From an uncultured Amylibacter sp. (GTDB taxonomy: Bacteria; Pseudomonadota; Alphaproteobacteria; Rhodobacterales; Rhodobacteraceae): a stretch of 64,000 nt of DNA. The notes below the pieces were generated by a model, which saw only the letters and a program-made list of their open reading frames with translations, was not told the DNA's origin and did no database searches. The first letter of the stretch is position 1. Each line of letters opens with the position of its first letter. Position numbers and translations under genes: made by a program. The DNA is taken from NCBI GenBank assembly GCA_943846615.1, contig OX044354.1, forward strand, positions 2,311,001 to 2,375,000. The letters run 5' to 3'. Positions 25,736 through 33,646 of this stretch are shown one piece after another.

Positions 25736-26104
25736 TTACTTACAGGCCTTGGCGTTGATGACGGCAGCAGAGGCATCGCGGCGCAACGCGCCATCTTTGA
25801 CGACATTCGAGCCGACCTGCGCCAAGAGACCAGCGCCTGATCGACCTCGTTGGTTAATAAGACCTGCAACTACCTGTCCACCTGTTCCCTTGGCTTTCTT
25901 GCCTGCGACCTTGGTTGCCTTTTTGTTTTCCTTCTCAACCCAGCTACATTTCTTTTTTGAATATTTTATAACCAAACGGTCATACTTTTTAATATCATCT
26001 CCACGATAGCCGTAGGATTTAGCTGATTTGACAGGTGCGGCATGAGCCATTGTTGAGAGGCAAATCGTTGCGGCCGTCAATGTGCAAGTAATTAGTCTAA
26101 ACAT
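25736..26104 (-). CDS. Small secreted basic protein, unknown function
   Basis: A 122-aa protein with a Sec signal peptide (MFRLITCTLTAATICLSTMA, predicted cleavage after AHA at about residue 22). The mature part is strongly basic and Gly/Lys-rich (KKYDRLVIKYSKKKCSWVEK, KKATKVAGKKAKGTGGQV), with a single pair of cysteines. I do not recognise the family. AAGGAG about ten bases before the ATG at 26104 supports the start. Its 3' end lies two bases from rnpB on the other strand, so the two transcripts probably overlap in their tails. Confidence 0.68.
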   Translation of the reverse strand: MFRLITCTLTAATICLSTMAHAAPVKSAKSYGYRGDDIKKYDRLVIKYSKKKCSWVEKENKKATKVAGKKAKGTGGQVVAGLINQRGRSGAGLLAQVGSNVVKDGALRRDASAAVINAKACK

Positions 26105-26241
26105 ATAAACATTCTCCTTTAAATTAATGTAGATATTAACCAGCAACAGATAATATCTGTCACGTATATTTTAACGGGTGCGTTTTTGTGGAAGGAAGAA
26201 GTGATATCAAAGGATAATAAAGTTTAGGTTTTCGTTAGCGC

Positions 26242-26712
26242 TTAAGCAATGATGTCTTGTGTCTCTTTTGACAAATCTGTCTCGCCGGTATCTGCGGTTT
26301 CGGGTTCTGGAGTACTGGGTTTTGAGGCCAATTCTCTGATTTTATCCTGTGCTTTTTCGATAATGTCGGAAGGTTTTCCACCAGTGTTAGCCGCGGATAA
26401 TTCGCGCAGTGCAGTTGCGGCGATTTCGGCCTGTTTTGCATAAACGGTTTTGGAATACATTAAGCCAGTGTTTCCCATTTCGCCTATCAGCCCATCGATT
26501 TTAAGCTGTGCAATGACGGCGCGCCCTGTTTCACCGTTTAGGCCCAAGGTCGACAGCAGATTGGTGGGTGCAAAGCATGCGTCGCTGGCGACGTATGCGA
26601 CCGCGCGGGCGTAATGGGCCGACGATACCTGTGCTGTGCCCAAGAGACCCGCAGGCATTAACGGTGCACCCGCTGTGGCGGCGATAGATTGGAGGAATTG
26701 TCGTCTTTTCAT
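26242..26712 (-). CDS. Tat-signal hypothetical protein
   Basis: A 156-aa protein with a twin-arginine signal, MKRRQFLQSIAATAGAPLMP (RRQFL motif), so it is likely exported folded to the periplasm. The mature region shows SAHYARAVAYVASDACFAPT and a stretch TGRAVIAQLKIDGLIGEMGN resembling short Tat-exported proteins beside oxidoreductases, but no cofactor motif is present. The acidic, Pro/Thr-rich C-terminus looks disordered. No ribosome site is obvious. It is not in an operon; a pseudogene lies upstream. I assign no function. Confidence 0.68.
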   Translation of the reverse strand: MKRRQFLQSIAATAGAPLMPAGLLGTAQVSSAHYARAVAYVASDACFAPTNLLSTLGLNGETGRAVIAQLKIDGLIGEMGNTGLMYSKTVYAKQAEIAATALRELSAANTGGKPSDIIEKAQDKIRELASKPSTPEPETADTGETDLSKETQDIIA

Positions 26713-26857
26713 ACTCTATAAATAGGAACGCAGGGAGGGCATTTCAATTGGGGGCTGTAATGGGGATGCGATGAGCGTGAAACATTCTTTTCGCTAGGCG
26801 GGTACGGATGATATTACAATGCTTTGATCTCGTCACTGGCGGGTCAGTTTTTAGGCG

Positions 26858-27327
26858 TTAAAAGGGAGATGATTGGGGGAGACAATTTTCTAATTGTGTG
26901 TCGCGCACGGCTTTCCATATAGGGGTGAAAATATCGAAGTGTTCGCCTGTTTTTGTTTTTTTTGGTTGTCCAAGGTCCGAACAACAGGTGTCCGTGTTTG
27001 CTTTGGGCCGTGATCCCTGCGGATTTGAGTTCGAATTTTGCCAGCGTATCTCGCCAATCGCGTCTGCGTCGCAGCGGCGTGACCTATGCACCAGCTCTGT
27101 GCCAGTTTCTGATATTAGTTGTTGTAAAACATCCAACGCATTGCCGCGTCGCAGGTTTAACCGTGTGCCGATTTTTTAAGCTGCGCCGCGAAATGGGTGA
27201 TTGCCAATCCAAAACGCCATTTGGCGGCGGCGCCGTGGGTTTCGACGATTTCATTGTGGGTGAGCAGAGATATTATGGGCGTTTGGTTGCAATTACGGCG
27301 AAACCAGAAGGTGAGTGGGGTGGTCAT
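26858..27327 (-). pseudogene. Deoxyribodipyrimidine photolyase remnant (N-terminal fragment, frameshifted)
   Basis: Reading the minus strand from the ATG at 27327 gives a photolyase N-terminus split over frames. Frame A gives PLTFWFRRN and EIVETHGAAAKWRFGLAITH, then a stop. A shift gives LRRGNALDVLQQLISETG; another gives LKSAGITAQSKHGHLLFGPW; and a third gives KTKTGEHFDIFTPIWKAVRD. About 140 of roughly 470 codons remain, with an internal deletion near residue 12 and at least three frameshifts. The C-terminal FAD domain is gone, so this is not functional. Its ATG overlaps the TGA of the histidine phosphatase (ATGA), a relic of an operon. It explains an otherwise empty 600-bp gap. Confidence 0.9.
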
Positions 27328-27887
27328 AATCGCAGAATGGTTTCCGCACCGTTTGAGAGGTGAAACACGCAGCCCTGTTCGGGGGCAAGTTTCAACAATT
27401 CTAACTGTGATAGGCCCAAGTATAGCCCGCGTATGATTTTAGCAGTGACACCGTGGGTGACGATGATTGCGGGTTCAGATTGTTCATCCATGAATGCGCG
27501 CACACGGCCGCAGATTCCATCGAATGTTTCGCCTCCTGGGCTGTTGAAGTTCCATGTTTTGGTTTCGTAGTCGGTGGTGACCTGGGCTTTGATTTCTTCG
27601 CGGGTTGCGCCTTCCCATTTGCCGAATGCGATTTCTTGGATGCGGTCGTCGATGATGACGTTTTCCGTCGAGCCAAAGGTGATTTCGGCGGTTTCGATTG
27701 TACGGCCAAGTGGCGAGCAAAAGCGTTTCGCGGGTGTGTTGGATAAGTTTTCCAAGATGTTGCGTTGTTGGCGGGCGTGGGATTTTCCGAGTTCCGTGAG
27801 GGGCGAGTTTTTGCGTCCCTGAAATTTGCCAGCCAAGTTCCATTCGGTTTGGCCGTGGCGTAGGACATAGAGGTCGGGGTAGGTCAT
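27324..27887 (-). CDS. Histidine phosphatase (phosphoglycerate mutase-like) family protein
   Basis: A 187-aa branch I histidine phosphatase. The catalytic RHG is at residues 10-12 in LYVLRHGQTEWN, followed by CSPLGRTIETAEI with a second arginine, the acid EIAFGKWEGA, and the second catalytic histidine in AIIVTHGVTAKII. The substrate is unknown; relatives act on phosphosugars, phospholipid precursors or alpha-ribazole phosphate. The start at 27887 (MTYPDLYVLRHGQTEW) has AAAGAAG upstream; a longer frame begins at 27983. Its stop overlaps the start of the photolyase remnant, so it once headed a two-gene unit. Confidence 0.9.
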   Translation of the reverse strand: MTYPDLYVLRHGQTEWNLAGKFQGRKNSPLTELGKSHARQQRNILENLSNTPAKRFCSPLGRTIETAEITFGSTENVIIDDRIQEIAFGKWEGATREEIKAQVTTDYETKTWNFNSPGGETFDGICGRVRAFMDEQSEPAIIVTHGVTAKIIRGLYLGLSQLELLKLAPEQGCVFHLSNGAETILRL

Positions 27888-28245
27888 AATCACTTCTTTA
27901 AATTGTTTTACGGAACTGTAGCGGAGCGCGGGCGCGGTGCAAGTGGGTTGTGTTTGAGATGCAAAAATTCGGTTTAGAATCAATATTTGGGGTGAAATCG
28001 CGTGGAAAATTTTGGAGTTATGTGGTTGTTGTAGGTTTGTTCCTGTTAGGTTCCTGTTATTCGATAAAATTTTAGGTAATCAATATTTAGCGATACTAAT
28101 CGTAAATTACTATATGTTGTAGTTTGAAGGCTCGTTGACACTATCTGTATGATTTCGGTGTGGGGTTTTGAATTTGATTCCATAAAAATCCATAAAAATC
28201 CAAATTTTTCCTTTTCCATCCAAATCAAACCATCTACTACTGATT
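27888..28245. other. A/T-rich intergenic region upstream of the dcw leader
   Basis: This 358-bp stretch has no credible gene. It is A/T-rich, with AAAAATCCATAAAAATCCAA repeated tracts at about 28185-28203. It separates the divergent histidine phosphatase from the dcw leader and must contain promoters for both. Confidence 0.6.
28124..28153 (+). promoter_or_regulatory. Candidate sigma70-type promoter of the dcw leader
   Basis: TTGAAG (28124-28129), an 18-bp spacer and TATGAT (28148-28153) would start transcription near 28160, about 325 nt upstream of mraZ. A TTGACA at 28135-28140 lies nearby but has no matching -10 at normal spacing. The call rests on motif resemblance only. Confidence 0.3.
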
Positions 28246-28451
28246 ACACGATGAGGTAAGGCGTAGCAATTGGACGATAAGATCCATCGACCGCAAGGTC
28301 ATACAGGCACCCCCCATCTAATAAGAAAGATCTGGGCGGATACGAGCAGACACCTCCCCAAGGTGGTATCCCAATAACCAGGCAAGTCCGAATATGGGAC
28401 GAGGGCGGCGGATCGAGCAGTGGCAGCAGCTCGGTCCGCCGTTTCCATTTT
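28246..28451 (+). ncRNA. UpsM-like structured leader / sRNA upstream of mraZ
   Basis: The region between the A/T-rich stretch and mraZ is G/C-richer and strongly structured. It holds GACC-GCAA-GGTC with a GNRA tetraloop (28289-28300), a two-part hairpin GGATAC...CACCT-CCCCA-AGGTG-GTATCC (28338-28371), and a final strong hairpin at 28406-28441. Rhodobacter sphaeroides has an abundant sRNA, UpsM, made from an unusually long dcw leader ending in a terminator upstream of mraZ, and it is reported as conserved in Rhodobacteraceae. Position and architecture match; I could not compare sequences. The 5' end given here is only approximate. No protein-coding frame with a start signal is present. Confidence 0.5.
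28406..28451 (+). terminator. Terminator-like hairpin at the end of the dcw leader
   Basis: CGGCGGATCGAG (28406-28417) pairs with CTCGGTCCGCCG (28430-28441), 11 of 12 positions, followed by TTTCCATTTT. It sits 34 bp before mraZ, so transcription of the dcw cluster must read through it or be attenuated here, as for UpsM. Confidence 0.55.
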
Positions 28452-28484
28452 AAGGCTTCGGCCAACAACAAAGAGGTCGCATTC

Positions 28485-28982
28485 GTGGCACGTAGATTTA
28501 GAAACGAGATCGTCCAGAAAGTGGACGGTAAGGGCAGGGTGTCTATCCCGGCCCCGTTTCGCCGTGTGTTGGAAGAAGGTGACCCTGATTGGACCGAAGG
28601 GTTGCGCCCTGAATTGGTATTGGTTTACGGCACATCAGCGCAGAATTTTATCGAAGGTTATACCGTGACCGCAATGGATGCCATCGAGGATGAAATCGAT
28701 GAGATGCCGTTTGGCGATGATCGCGATGATATGGAATTGAACTATTCTTCCAAATCCATGCAGATGAATATCGACGATACGGGGCGGATTATTTTGTCGC
28801 CTATGTTGGTTGAGAAGCTGGGTCTGGATGGTGAGGCGGTGTTTGTGGGGATCGGTAAGACGTTTCGTATTTGGCACCCCAATGAATACGCGGCCTATGT
28901 CGCTGCCCGTGAGGCGGGAATTGCCGCACGTGGTGATGGCAATGATTTACGCCGCAAGTTGAACAAGCCGAGCGAGGGCTGA
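28485..28982 (+). CDS. mraZ: Transcriptional regulator / division protein MraZ
   Basis: A 165-aa MraZ with two tandem SpoVT-AbrB-type domains: FRNEIVQKVDGKGRVSIPAP (first) and NIDDTGRIILSPMLVEKLGL (second, about residues 95-115), then IWHPNEYAAYVAA. MraZ forms rings and binds repeats near its own promoter to control the dcw cluster. It is first in the cluster. The start is GTG 28485 (MARRFRNEIVQKV), with AAGAGG nearby. No clean set of TGGGN repeats with 5-bp spacing was found upstream, so autoregulation cannot be shown from the sequence. Confidence 0.95.
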   Translation: MARRFRNEIVQKVDGKGRVSIPAPFRRVLEEGDPDWTEGLRPELVLVYGTSAQNFIEGYTVTAMDAIEDEIDEMPFGDDRDDMELNYSSKSMQMNIDDTGRIILSPMLVEKLGLDGEAVFVGIGKTFRIWHPNEYAAYVAAREAGIAARGDGNDLRRKLNKPSEG

Positions 28983-28985
28983 TCG

Positions 28986-29999
28986 ATGGTTTTGGCCCAG
29001 ACACATTCATCCTCTGCGCCCCATATCCCCGTCTTATTGACGCCGATTTTGGATGCGGTGAAACCCATTTCTGGCCGTTGGTTGGATGGTACATTTGGTG
29101 CCGGTGGTTACACGCGTGCGATGTTGGATGCGGGTGCGGATACGGTTTATGCAATTGACCGTGACCCCGAGGTTTTTGAACGTGCCAAGGCATGGTCGGG
29201 TGAATATGGTGATCGGTTACAGTTGATCAAAGGTACTTTTGGTGATCTGGATACGCTGGCCGAAGCCGCGGGTGGTACGCCGTTGGATGGTGTGGTTTTG
29301 GACATTGGTGTGTCTTCAATGCAGATCGATCAGGCGGATCGTGGGTTTTCGTTTATGCAAGATGGCCCGCTGGATATGCGCATGGGGCAGTCGGGTATGA
29401 CGGCGGCGGATATTGTGAACGGTGCGGATGAATCTGTTTTGGCGGATTTGATTTACCTGTATGGTGAAGATCGTAAATCCCGCCGTATTGCGGGGAATAT
29501 TGTACGCGCGCGTGCGACATCGAAATTCGAGAGCACGTTTCAATTGGTGAAGGTGATCGAGGCGAGTTTGCCACGACCGAAGCCCGGTCAAACTCATCCC
29601 GCCACGCGGACGTTTCAGGCGTTGCGGATTGCGGTGAATGATGAGCTGGGGCAGTTGGTTGACGGTTTGCGTGCGGCGGAAAATGCGCTGGGCGAGGGTG
29701 GTTTGTTGGCCGTTGTGACGTTCCATTCGTTAGAGGATCGCATTGTTAAGCGGTTTATTCAGGCACGGTCTGGAAATAATCCCAAGGGCAATCGATATGC
29801 GCCCGAGCAGGAAGAAGAGACAGCGACGTTTGAACGCGTTGGGCGCAAGGCGGTTGGGCCAACAGACGAAGAGATTGAATACAACCCACGTGCGCGGTCG
29901 GCGAAGTTACGTCTGGCACGGCGATTGGGGACAGAGGCGGGGGAATTTTCACCCCATGATATTGGTTTGCCTAAATTTGATTTGGAGCGGTTAATCTGA
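28986..29999 (+). CDS. rsmH: 16S rRNA (cytosine1402-N4)-methyltransferase RsmH
   Basis: A 337-aa RsmH (MraW). The N-terminus [18 protein letters not shown] and the SAM motif [20 protein letters not shown] are typical; [20 protein letters not shown] and [20 protein letters not shown] follow. It methylates C1402 of 16S rRNA at the decoding centre. It lies three bases after mraZ, and its stop overlaps the ftsL start (TGATG). The length and start agree with homologs. Confidence 0.97.
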   Translation: MVLAQTHSSSAPHIPVLLTPILDAVKPISGRWLDGTFGAGGYTRAMLDAGADTVYAIDRDPEVFERAKAWSGEYGDRLQLIKGTFGDLDTLAEAAGGTPLDGVVLDIGVSSMQIDQADRGFSFMQDGPLDMRMGQSGMTAADIVNGADESVLADLIYLYGEDRKSRRIAGNIVRARATSKFESTFQLVKVIEASLPRPKPGQTHPATRTFQALRIAVNDELGQLVDGLRAAENALGEGGLLAVVTFHSLEDRIVKRFIQARSGNNPKGNRYAPEQEEETATFERVGRKAVGPTDEEIEYNPRARSAKLRLARRLGTEAGEFSPHDIGLPKFDLERLI

Positions 30000-30349
30000 T
30001 GCGTGCTTTGATTTACATATTATGTTCTGCGCTGGTCGTTGCGGTGGCCTATTGGGCGTATACGGAAAATTACACCACACAGGCGTCTAATCGCCGTGTT
30101 GAAGAGCTACATCGCCAGATTGCGTCCGAGAAAGAAGCGATTGCGATTATGCGGGCGGAATGGGCGTACTTGAACCGTCCTGAACGTTTGGCGGAATTGG
30201 CGGATTTAAATTTTGAGCGTTTGCAATTGGTGCCGTTGGCGGCGCAACATTTTGCGGAACTGGAAACCATCCCATTGCCGCCGCGCAATATCGTGATCCC
30301 GAACAATCCTGTTTCGGTGTCCAGCGATGGAGGCAAGCAGTACCCATGA
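29999..30349 (+). CDS. ftsL: Cell division protein FtsL
   Basis: A 116-aa bitopic membrane protein. The hydrophobic segment is ALIYILCSALVVAVAYWAY at the N-terminus, followed by a periplasmic leucine-zipper-like coiled coil (RRVEELHRQIASEKEAIAIM, WAYLNRPERLAELAD). The WxYLxxPERL motif is the best-conserved part of FtsL. It links FtsB/FtsQ to the FtsWI synthase. It is coupled by overlap to both rsmH and ftsI. The function is assigned by position and this motif, since the family is poorly conserved. Confidence 0.92.
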   Translation: MRALIYILCSALVVAVAYWAYTENYTTQASNRRVEELHRQIASEKEAIAIMRAEWAYLNRPERLAELADLNFERLQLVPLAAQHFAELETIPLPPRNIVIPNNPVSVSSDGGKQYP

Positions 30350-32139
30350 GACGCACGCCCCTTCGCCCATTGGCACATGTGATTTCCGCCCGTGAACAGG
30401 GCGAAAACCCCGATTTGATCGAGGCGCGCGAACGTGCCAAGCGTAACCAAGCGGCGCAGGTGAAAACACGTGTGCGTGCGGAAAACCGGCTGTTGATATT
30501 GGGATTGGCGTTTATCGTTGGGTTTGGCGCTGTTGGTGGCAAGATGGCGTATTTGGCATCCAGCACCCCTGCGGAACCCAAAGAATATGTTTCAGGCAGT
30601 CAGATTATCAATCAACGCGCTGATATTTTAGATCGCAATGGCAATGTTTTGGCGACGAATATGTCGACGCAGGCCTTGTATGCGCAACCGCCATTGATGG
30701 TTGATCCCAAAAAGGCGGCGGATGATTTGTATTTGATCTTCCCCGATTTGGATCACAAACGTTTGGTGCGCGATTTCACCAGCGGGAAACGCAAGTTTAT
30801 TTGGATTAAGAAACGTTTGTCGCCGGAACAGCGCCAGCGTGTGCATGACTTGGGCGAACCTGGATTGTTGTTTGGGAACCGCGAAATGCGGCTGTATCCC
30901 AACGGGAAATTAGCTGCGCATATTTTGGGCGGCACACGATTTGGCGAAGAAGGCGTTCGCGCCGCCGAAGTGATTGGTGTTGGTGGTGTTGAGAAGTATT
31001 TCGACACCATGTTGCGTGATCCCGCCCTGGAAGGGTCGCCGTTACAGTTATCCATTGATCTGACCGCGCAATCAGCTACCCGCCAAGTGTTGGAAGATGG
31101 CATGCGGTATATGAATGCCAAGGGCGCGTCTTCGATTTTGATGGATGTGCATACGGGTGAAATCCTGTCGATGGTATCGTTGCCCGATTTTGATCCAAAT
31201 GATCGACCCCGTAATGCGGTTTCGGGTGATCCATCCGACAGTCCGTTGTTCAACCGTGCCGCGCAGGGTTTATACGAGTTGGGATCGACATTTAAGATTT
31301 TTGCCGCCGGTGTTTCGTTGGAAAAGGGATTGGGTAATCCGCAAACCATGATCGATACAACCAGCCCAATGAAATGGGGTAAGTTTAAGATCAAAGATTT
31401 CAAAAACTATGGGCCAGAATTGTCCATGGAAGATGTGATTATGAAATCCAGCAACGTTGGCACCGCGCGTATGGCGATGGCGGCGGGCAGTTCCGCACAA
31501 AAGCGGATGTTGAAAGATTTAGGGTTCTTTGAGGCGGTTCCAGTTGAATTAGGCGAAGCATCGCGCACGAAGCCGTTGTTGCCGAAAAACTGGTCCGAGA
31601 TTTCGACGATTACGATTTCTTACGGTCACGGGATTTCCGCGACGCCACTGCATTTGGCGACAGCCTATGCGATGTTGGCCAATGGTGGGTATCAGGTGAA
31701 ACCAACCTTGCAACGTTTGGATACCACGGATGCCAGAGGTCAGCGGATTTTGTCAGCGCAAACATCGCAACAGTTGATGTCAATGATGCGCCGCGTTGTC
31801 GGCGAGGAAAAGGGCACTGCGACTATGGGTGACGTGGAAGGGTACGAGGTTGCTGGTAAAACAGGAACGGCGGATAAGCCAAAACCATCAGGTGGGTATT
31901 ATGAGGATAAGGTGATTGCGACCTTTGCGTCCGTTTTCCCCGCGAGCAATCCGAAATATGCATTGGTTGTGTCATTAGATGAGCCTGAAATCGAAGCGGT
32001 CGGTGAGAAGCGTCGCACCGCTGGGTGGACTGCGGTTCCCGTAGCCGCAGAGGTAATTTCACGGGTCGCGCCTATTTTGAACCTGCGCCCCATTGCGCCA
32101 AAACAACAGATCACGTACACGTCCAGCGACAATCAATAA
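30346..32139 (+). CDS. ftsI: Peptidoglycan D,D-transpeptidase FtsI (PBP3)
   Basis: A 597-aa class B penicillin-binding protein. A transmembrane helix (ENRLLILGLAFIVGFGAVGG) near residue 50 is followed by the pedestal domain (QRADILDRNGNVLATNMS). The transpeptidase domain has SxxK in YELGSTFKIFAAG, SxN in IMKSSNVGTARMAM and KTG in VAGKTGTADKPK. It cross-links septal peptidoglycan with FtsW. It overlaps ftsL by four bases. The long N-terminal cytosolic tail (about 45 residues) is usual for alphaproteobacteria. Confidence 0.97.
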   Translation: MRRTPLRPLAHVISAREQGENPDLIEARERAKRNQAAQVKTRVRAENRLLILGLAFIVGFGAVGGKMAYLASSTPAEPKEYVSGSQIINQRADILDRNGNVLATNMSTQALYAQPPLMVDPKKAADDLYLIFPDLDHKRLVRDFTSGKRKFIWIKKRLSPEQRQRVHDLGEPGLLFGNREMRLYPNGKLAAHILGGTRFGEEGVRAAEVIGVGGVEKYFDTMLRDPALEGSPLQLSIDLTAQSATRQVLEDGMRYMNAKGASSILMDVHTGEILSMVSLPDFDPNDRPRNAVSGDPSDSPLFNRAAQGLYELGSTFKIFAAGVSLEKGLGNPQTMIDTTSPMKWGKFKIKDFKNYGPELSMEDVIMKSSNVGTARMAMAAGSSAQKRMLKDLGFFEAVPVELGEASRTKPLLPKNWSEISTITISYGHGISATPLHLATAYAMLANGGYQVKPTLQRLDTTDARGQRILSAQTSQQLMSMMRRVVGEEKGTATMGDVEGYEVAGKTGTADKPKPSGGYYEDKVIATFASVFPASNPKYALVVSLDEPEIEAVGEKRRTAGWTAVPVAAEVISRVAPILNLRPIAPKQQITYTSSDNQ

Positions 32140-32149
32140 AGGGTCGGAC

Positions 32150-33646
32150 ATGGCACATGACAACGCATCTGGAAAAACGTTAAGCCAATTAGGTTTGGTT
32201 GCCAGTGCGGGGGTGAATGGCGATCCATTTGTATTCAATATCTGTGTCGATAGCCGCGATGTGAAGAAGGGCGATTTGTTCGCCGCGATGCCGGGCGCAT
32301 TGCAACACGGAGCCGAGTTTATTCAATTTGCATTGCGCATGGGCGCGGGTGCGGTTTTGACGGACGCGGATGGTTTGGCGATTGCGAAACGTGATGTCGC
32401 AAAGTTGGACGTTCCGATTGTGGTGGTGGATGATCCACGCATGGCGTTGGCCAAGGCGGCGGGGCGGTTTTACGCGATGCAGCCTGCCACAATGACAGCG
32501 GTAACAGGCACCAACGGCAAAACATCGGTCGCAAACTTTGTGCGCCAGATTTGGGAGGCATTGGGCAAAGATGCCGTGAATTTTGGCACGGCGGGTGTCG
32601 AAGGGGCGTTTACATCGCCGTTGTCGCACACCACGCCTGAGCCTGTGACATTACATAAATTGTTGGCACAGTTGAAAGAGGCGGGAATTACCCATGCGGC
32701 AATGGAGGCATCCAGCCATGGGCTGGATCAGCGCCGTTTGGATGGGGTTTATTTGACTGCCGCCGCGTTTACGAATTTCACGCAAGATCATTTGGACTAT
32801 CACGAGACGTTTGAGGAATACTTTGCCGCCAAGGCGGGGTTGTTTTCCCGTGTTTTACCGCCCGAAGGTTCGGCGATTATCAATATGGATGATCCCAAAG
32901 GTGCGGATGTTTTGAATATCGCATTGTCGCGCGGACAGGACATTATCACCATCGGTGCAAAGGATTGCGATTTGACGTTGCAGGGGTGCCAATTTGACGC
33001 CACGGGGCAACAGGTTTTGTTTAGCTGGAAAGGCGAAGTGAAATCTGTGCGGTTGGATTTGATCGGTGGGTTTCAGGCGATGAATGTGTTGCAGGCTGCG
33101 GCATTGGTGATTGCGTGCGGCGAACCAGCGGATGCGGTGTTTGATACATTAGCGGAACTTCAAACGGTTTCTGGGCGCATGCAATTGGCGGCGAAACGCG
33201 CAAACGGTGCATCTGTGTTTGTGGATTTTGCCCATACGCCAGATGCGGTGGAAACCGCGTTGCGCGCAATGCGCCCGCATGTGATGGGGCGTTTGATTGT
33301 GATAGTTGGTGCCGGCGGTGATCGCGATACGACCAAACGCCCGTTGATGGGCGCTGCGGCGGCAAAATTTGGTGATGTGGTGTTTGTAACGGATGATAAC
33401 CCACGTACCGAAGATCCTGCGCAGATCAGACGTGCCGTAATGCAGGGGTGTCCAGACGCCACTGAAATCGGTGATCGCGCGACGGCGATTTTAGCGGGGG
33501 TTGATGCCTTGCAACCAGGCGATGCGTTATTAATTGCAGGGAAAGGTCATGAAACGGGGCAAATCATCGGTGACGATGTATTGGCGTTTAATGACGTGGA
33601 ACAGGCCAGCATTAGCGTGGCCGCATTGGATGAATTGGGCGCATGA
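32150..33646 (+). CDS. murE: UDP-N-acetylmuramoyl-L-alanyl-D-glutamate-2,6-diaminopimelate ligase
   Basis: A 498-aa Mur ligase. The ATP loop is VTGTNGKTSVANFVRQIWEA; carbamylated-Lys and central-domain features are HAAMEASSHGLDQRRLDG and AFTNFTQDHLDYHETFEEY. The DNPR motif in VFVTDDNPRTEDPAQIR indicates meso-diaminopimelate as the added amino acid. The start at 32150 (MAHDNASGKTL) is supported by the 10-bp gap after ftsI; an in-frame upstream start would overlap it. The stop overlaps murF (ATGA). Confidence 0.97.
   Translation: MAHDNASGKTLSQLGLVASAGVNGDPFVFNICVDSRDVKKGDLFAAMPGALQHGAEFIQFALRMGAGAVLTDADGLAIAKRDVAKLDVPIVVVDDPRMALAKAAGRFYAMQPATMTAVTGTNGKTSVANFVRQIWEALGKDAVNFGTAGVEGAFTSPLSHTTPEPVTLHKLLAQLKEAGITHAAMEASSHGLDQRRLDGVYLTAAAFTNFTQDHLDYHETFEEYFAAKAGLFSRVLPPEGSAIINMDDPKGADVLNIALSRGQDIITIGAKDCDLTLQGCQFDATGQQVLFSWKGEVKSVRLDLIGGFQAMNVLQAAALVIACGEPADAVFDTLAELQTVSGRMQLAAKRANGASVFVDFAHTPDAVETALRAMRPHVMGRLIVIVGAGGDRDTTKRPLMGAAAAKFGDVVFVTDDNPRTEDPAQIRRAVMQGCPDATEIGDRATAILAGVDALQPGDALLIAGKGHETGQIIGDDVLAFNDVEQASISVAALDELGA

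Noticed and set aside
26898-27436. Plus-strand open frames in the phosphatase/Tat-protein gap
   Set aside because: They are antisense to the photolyase remnant, which gives clear protein similarity on the minus strand; they have no ribosome sites.
28135-28140. TTGACA as the -35 of the dcw promoter
   Set aside because: The sequence 16-18 bases downstream (GTGTGG) is not a -10 element; a nearby TTGAAG/TATGAT pair fits better.
28046-28471. Minus-strand frames in the dcw leader
   Set aside because: Low-complexity or hairpin-derived translations without start signals; the region is better explained as structured RNA.
28250-28484. MraZ-binding TGGGN repeat array
   Set aside because: TGGG strings occur but not with regular 10-bp spacing; no array can be supported.
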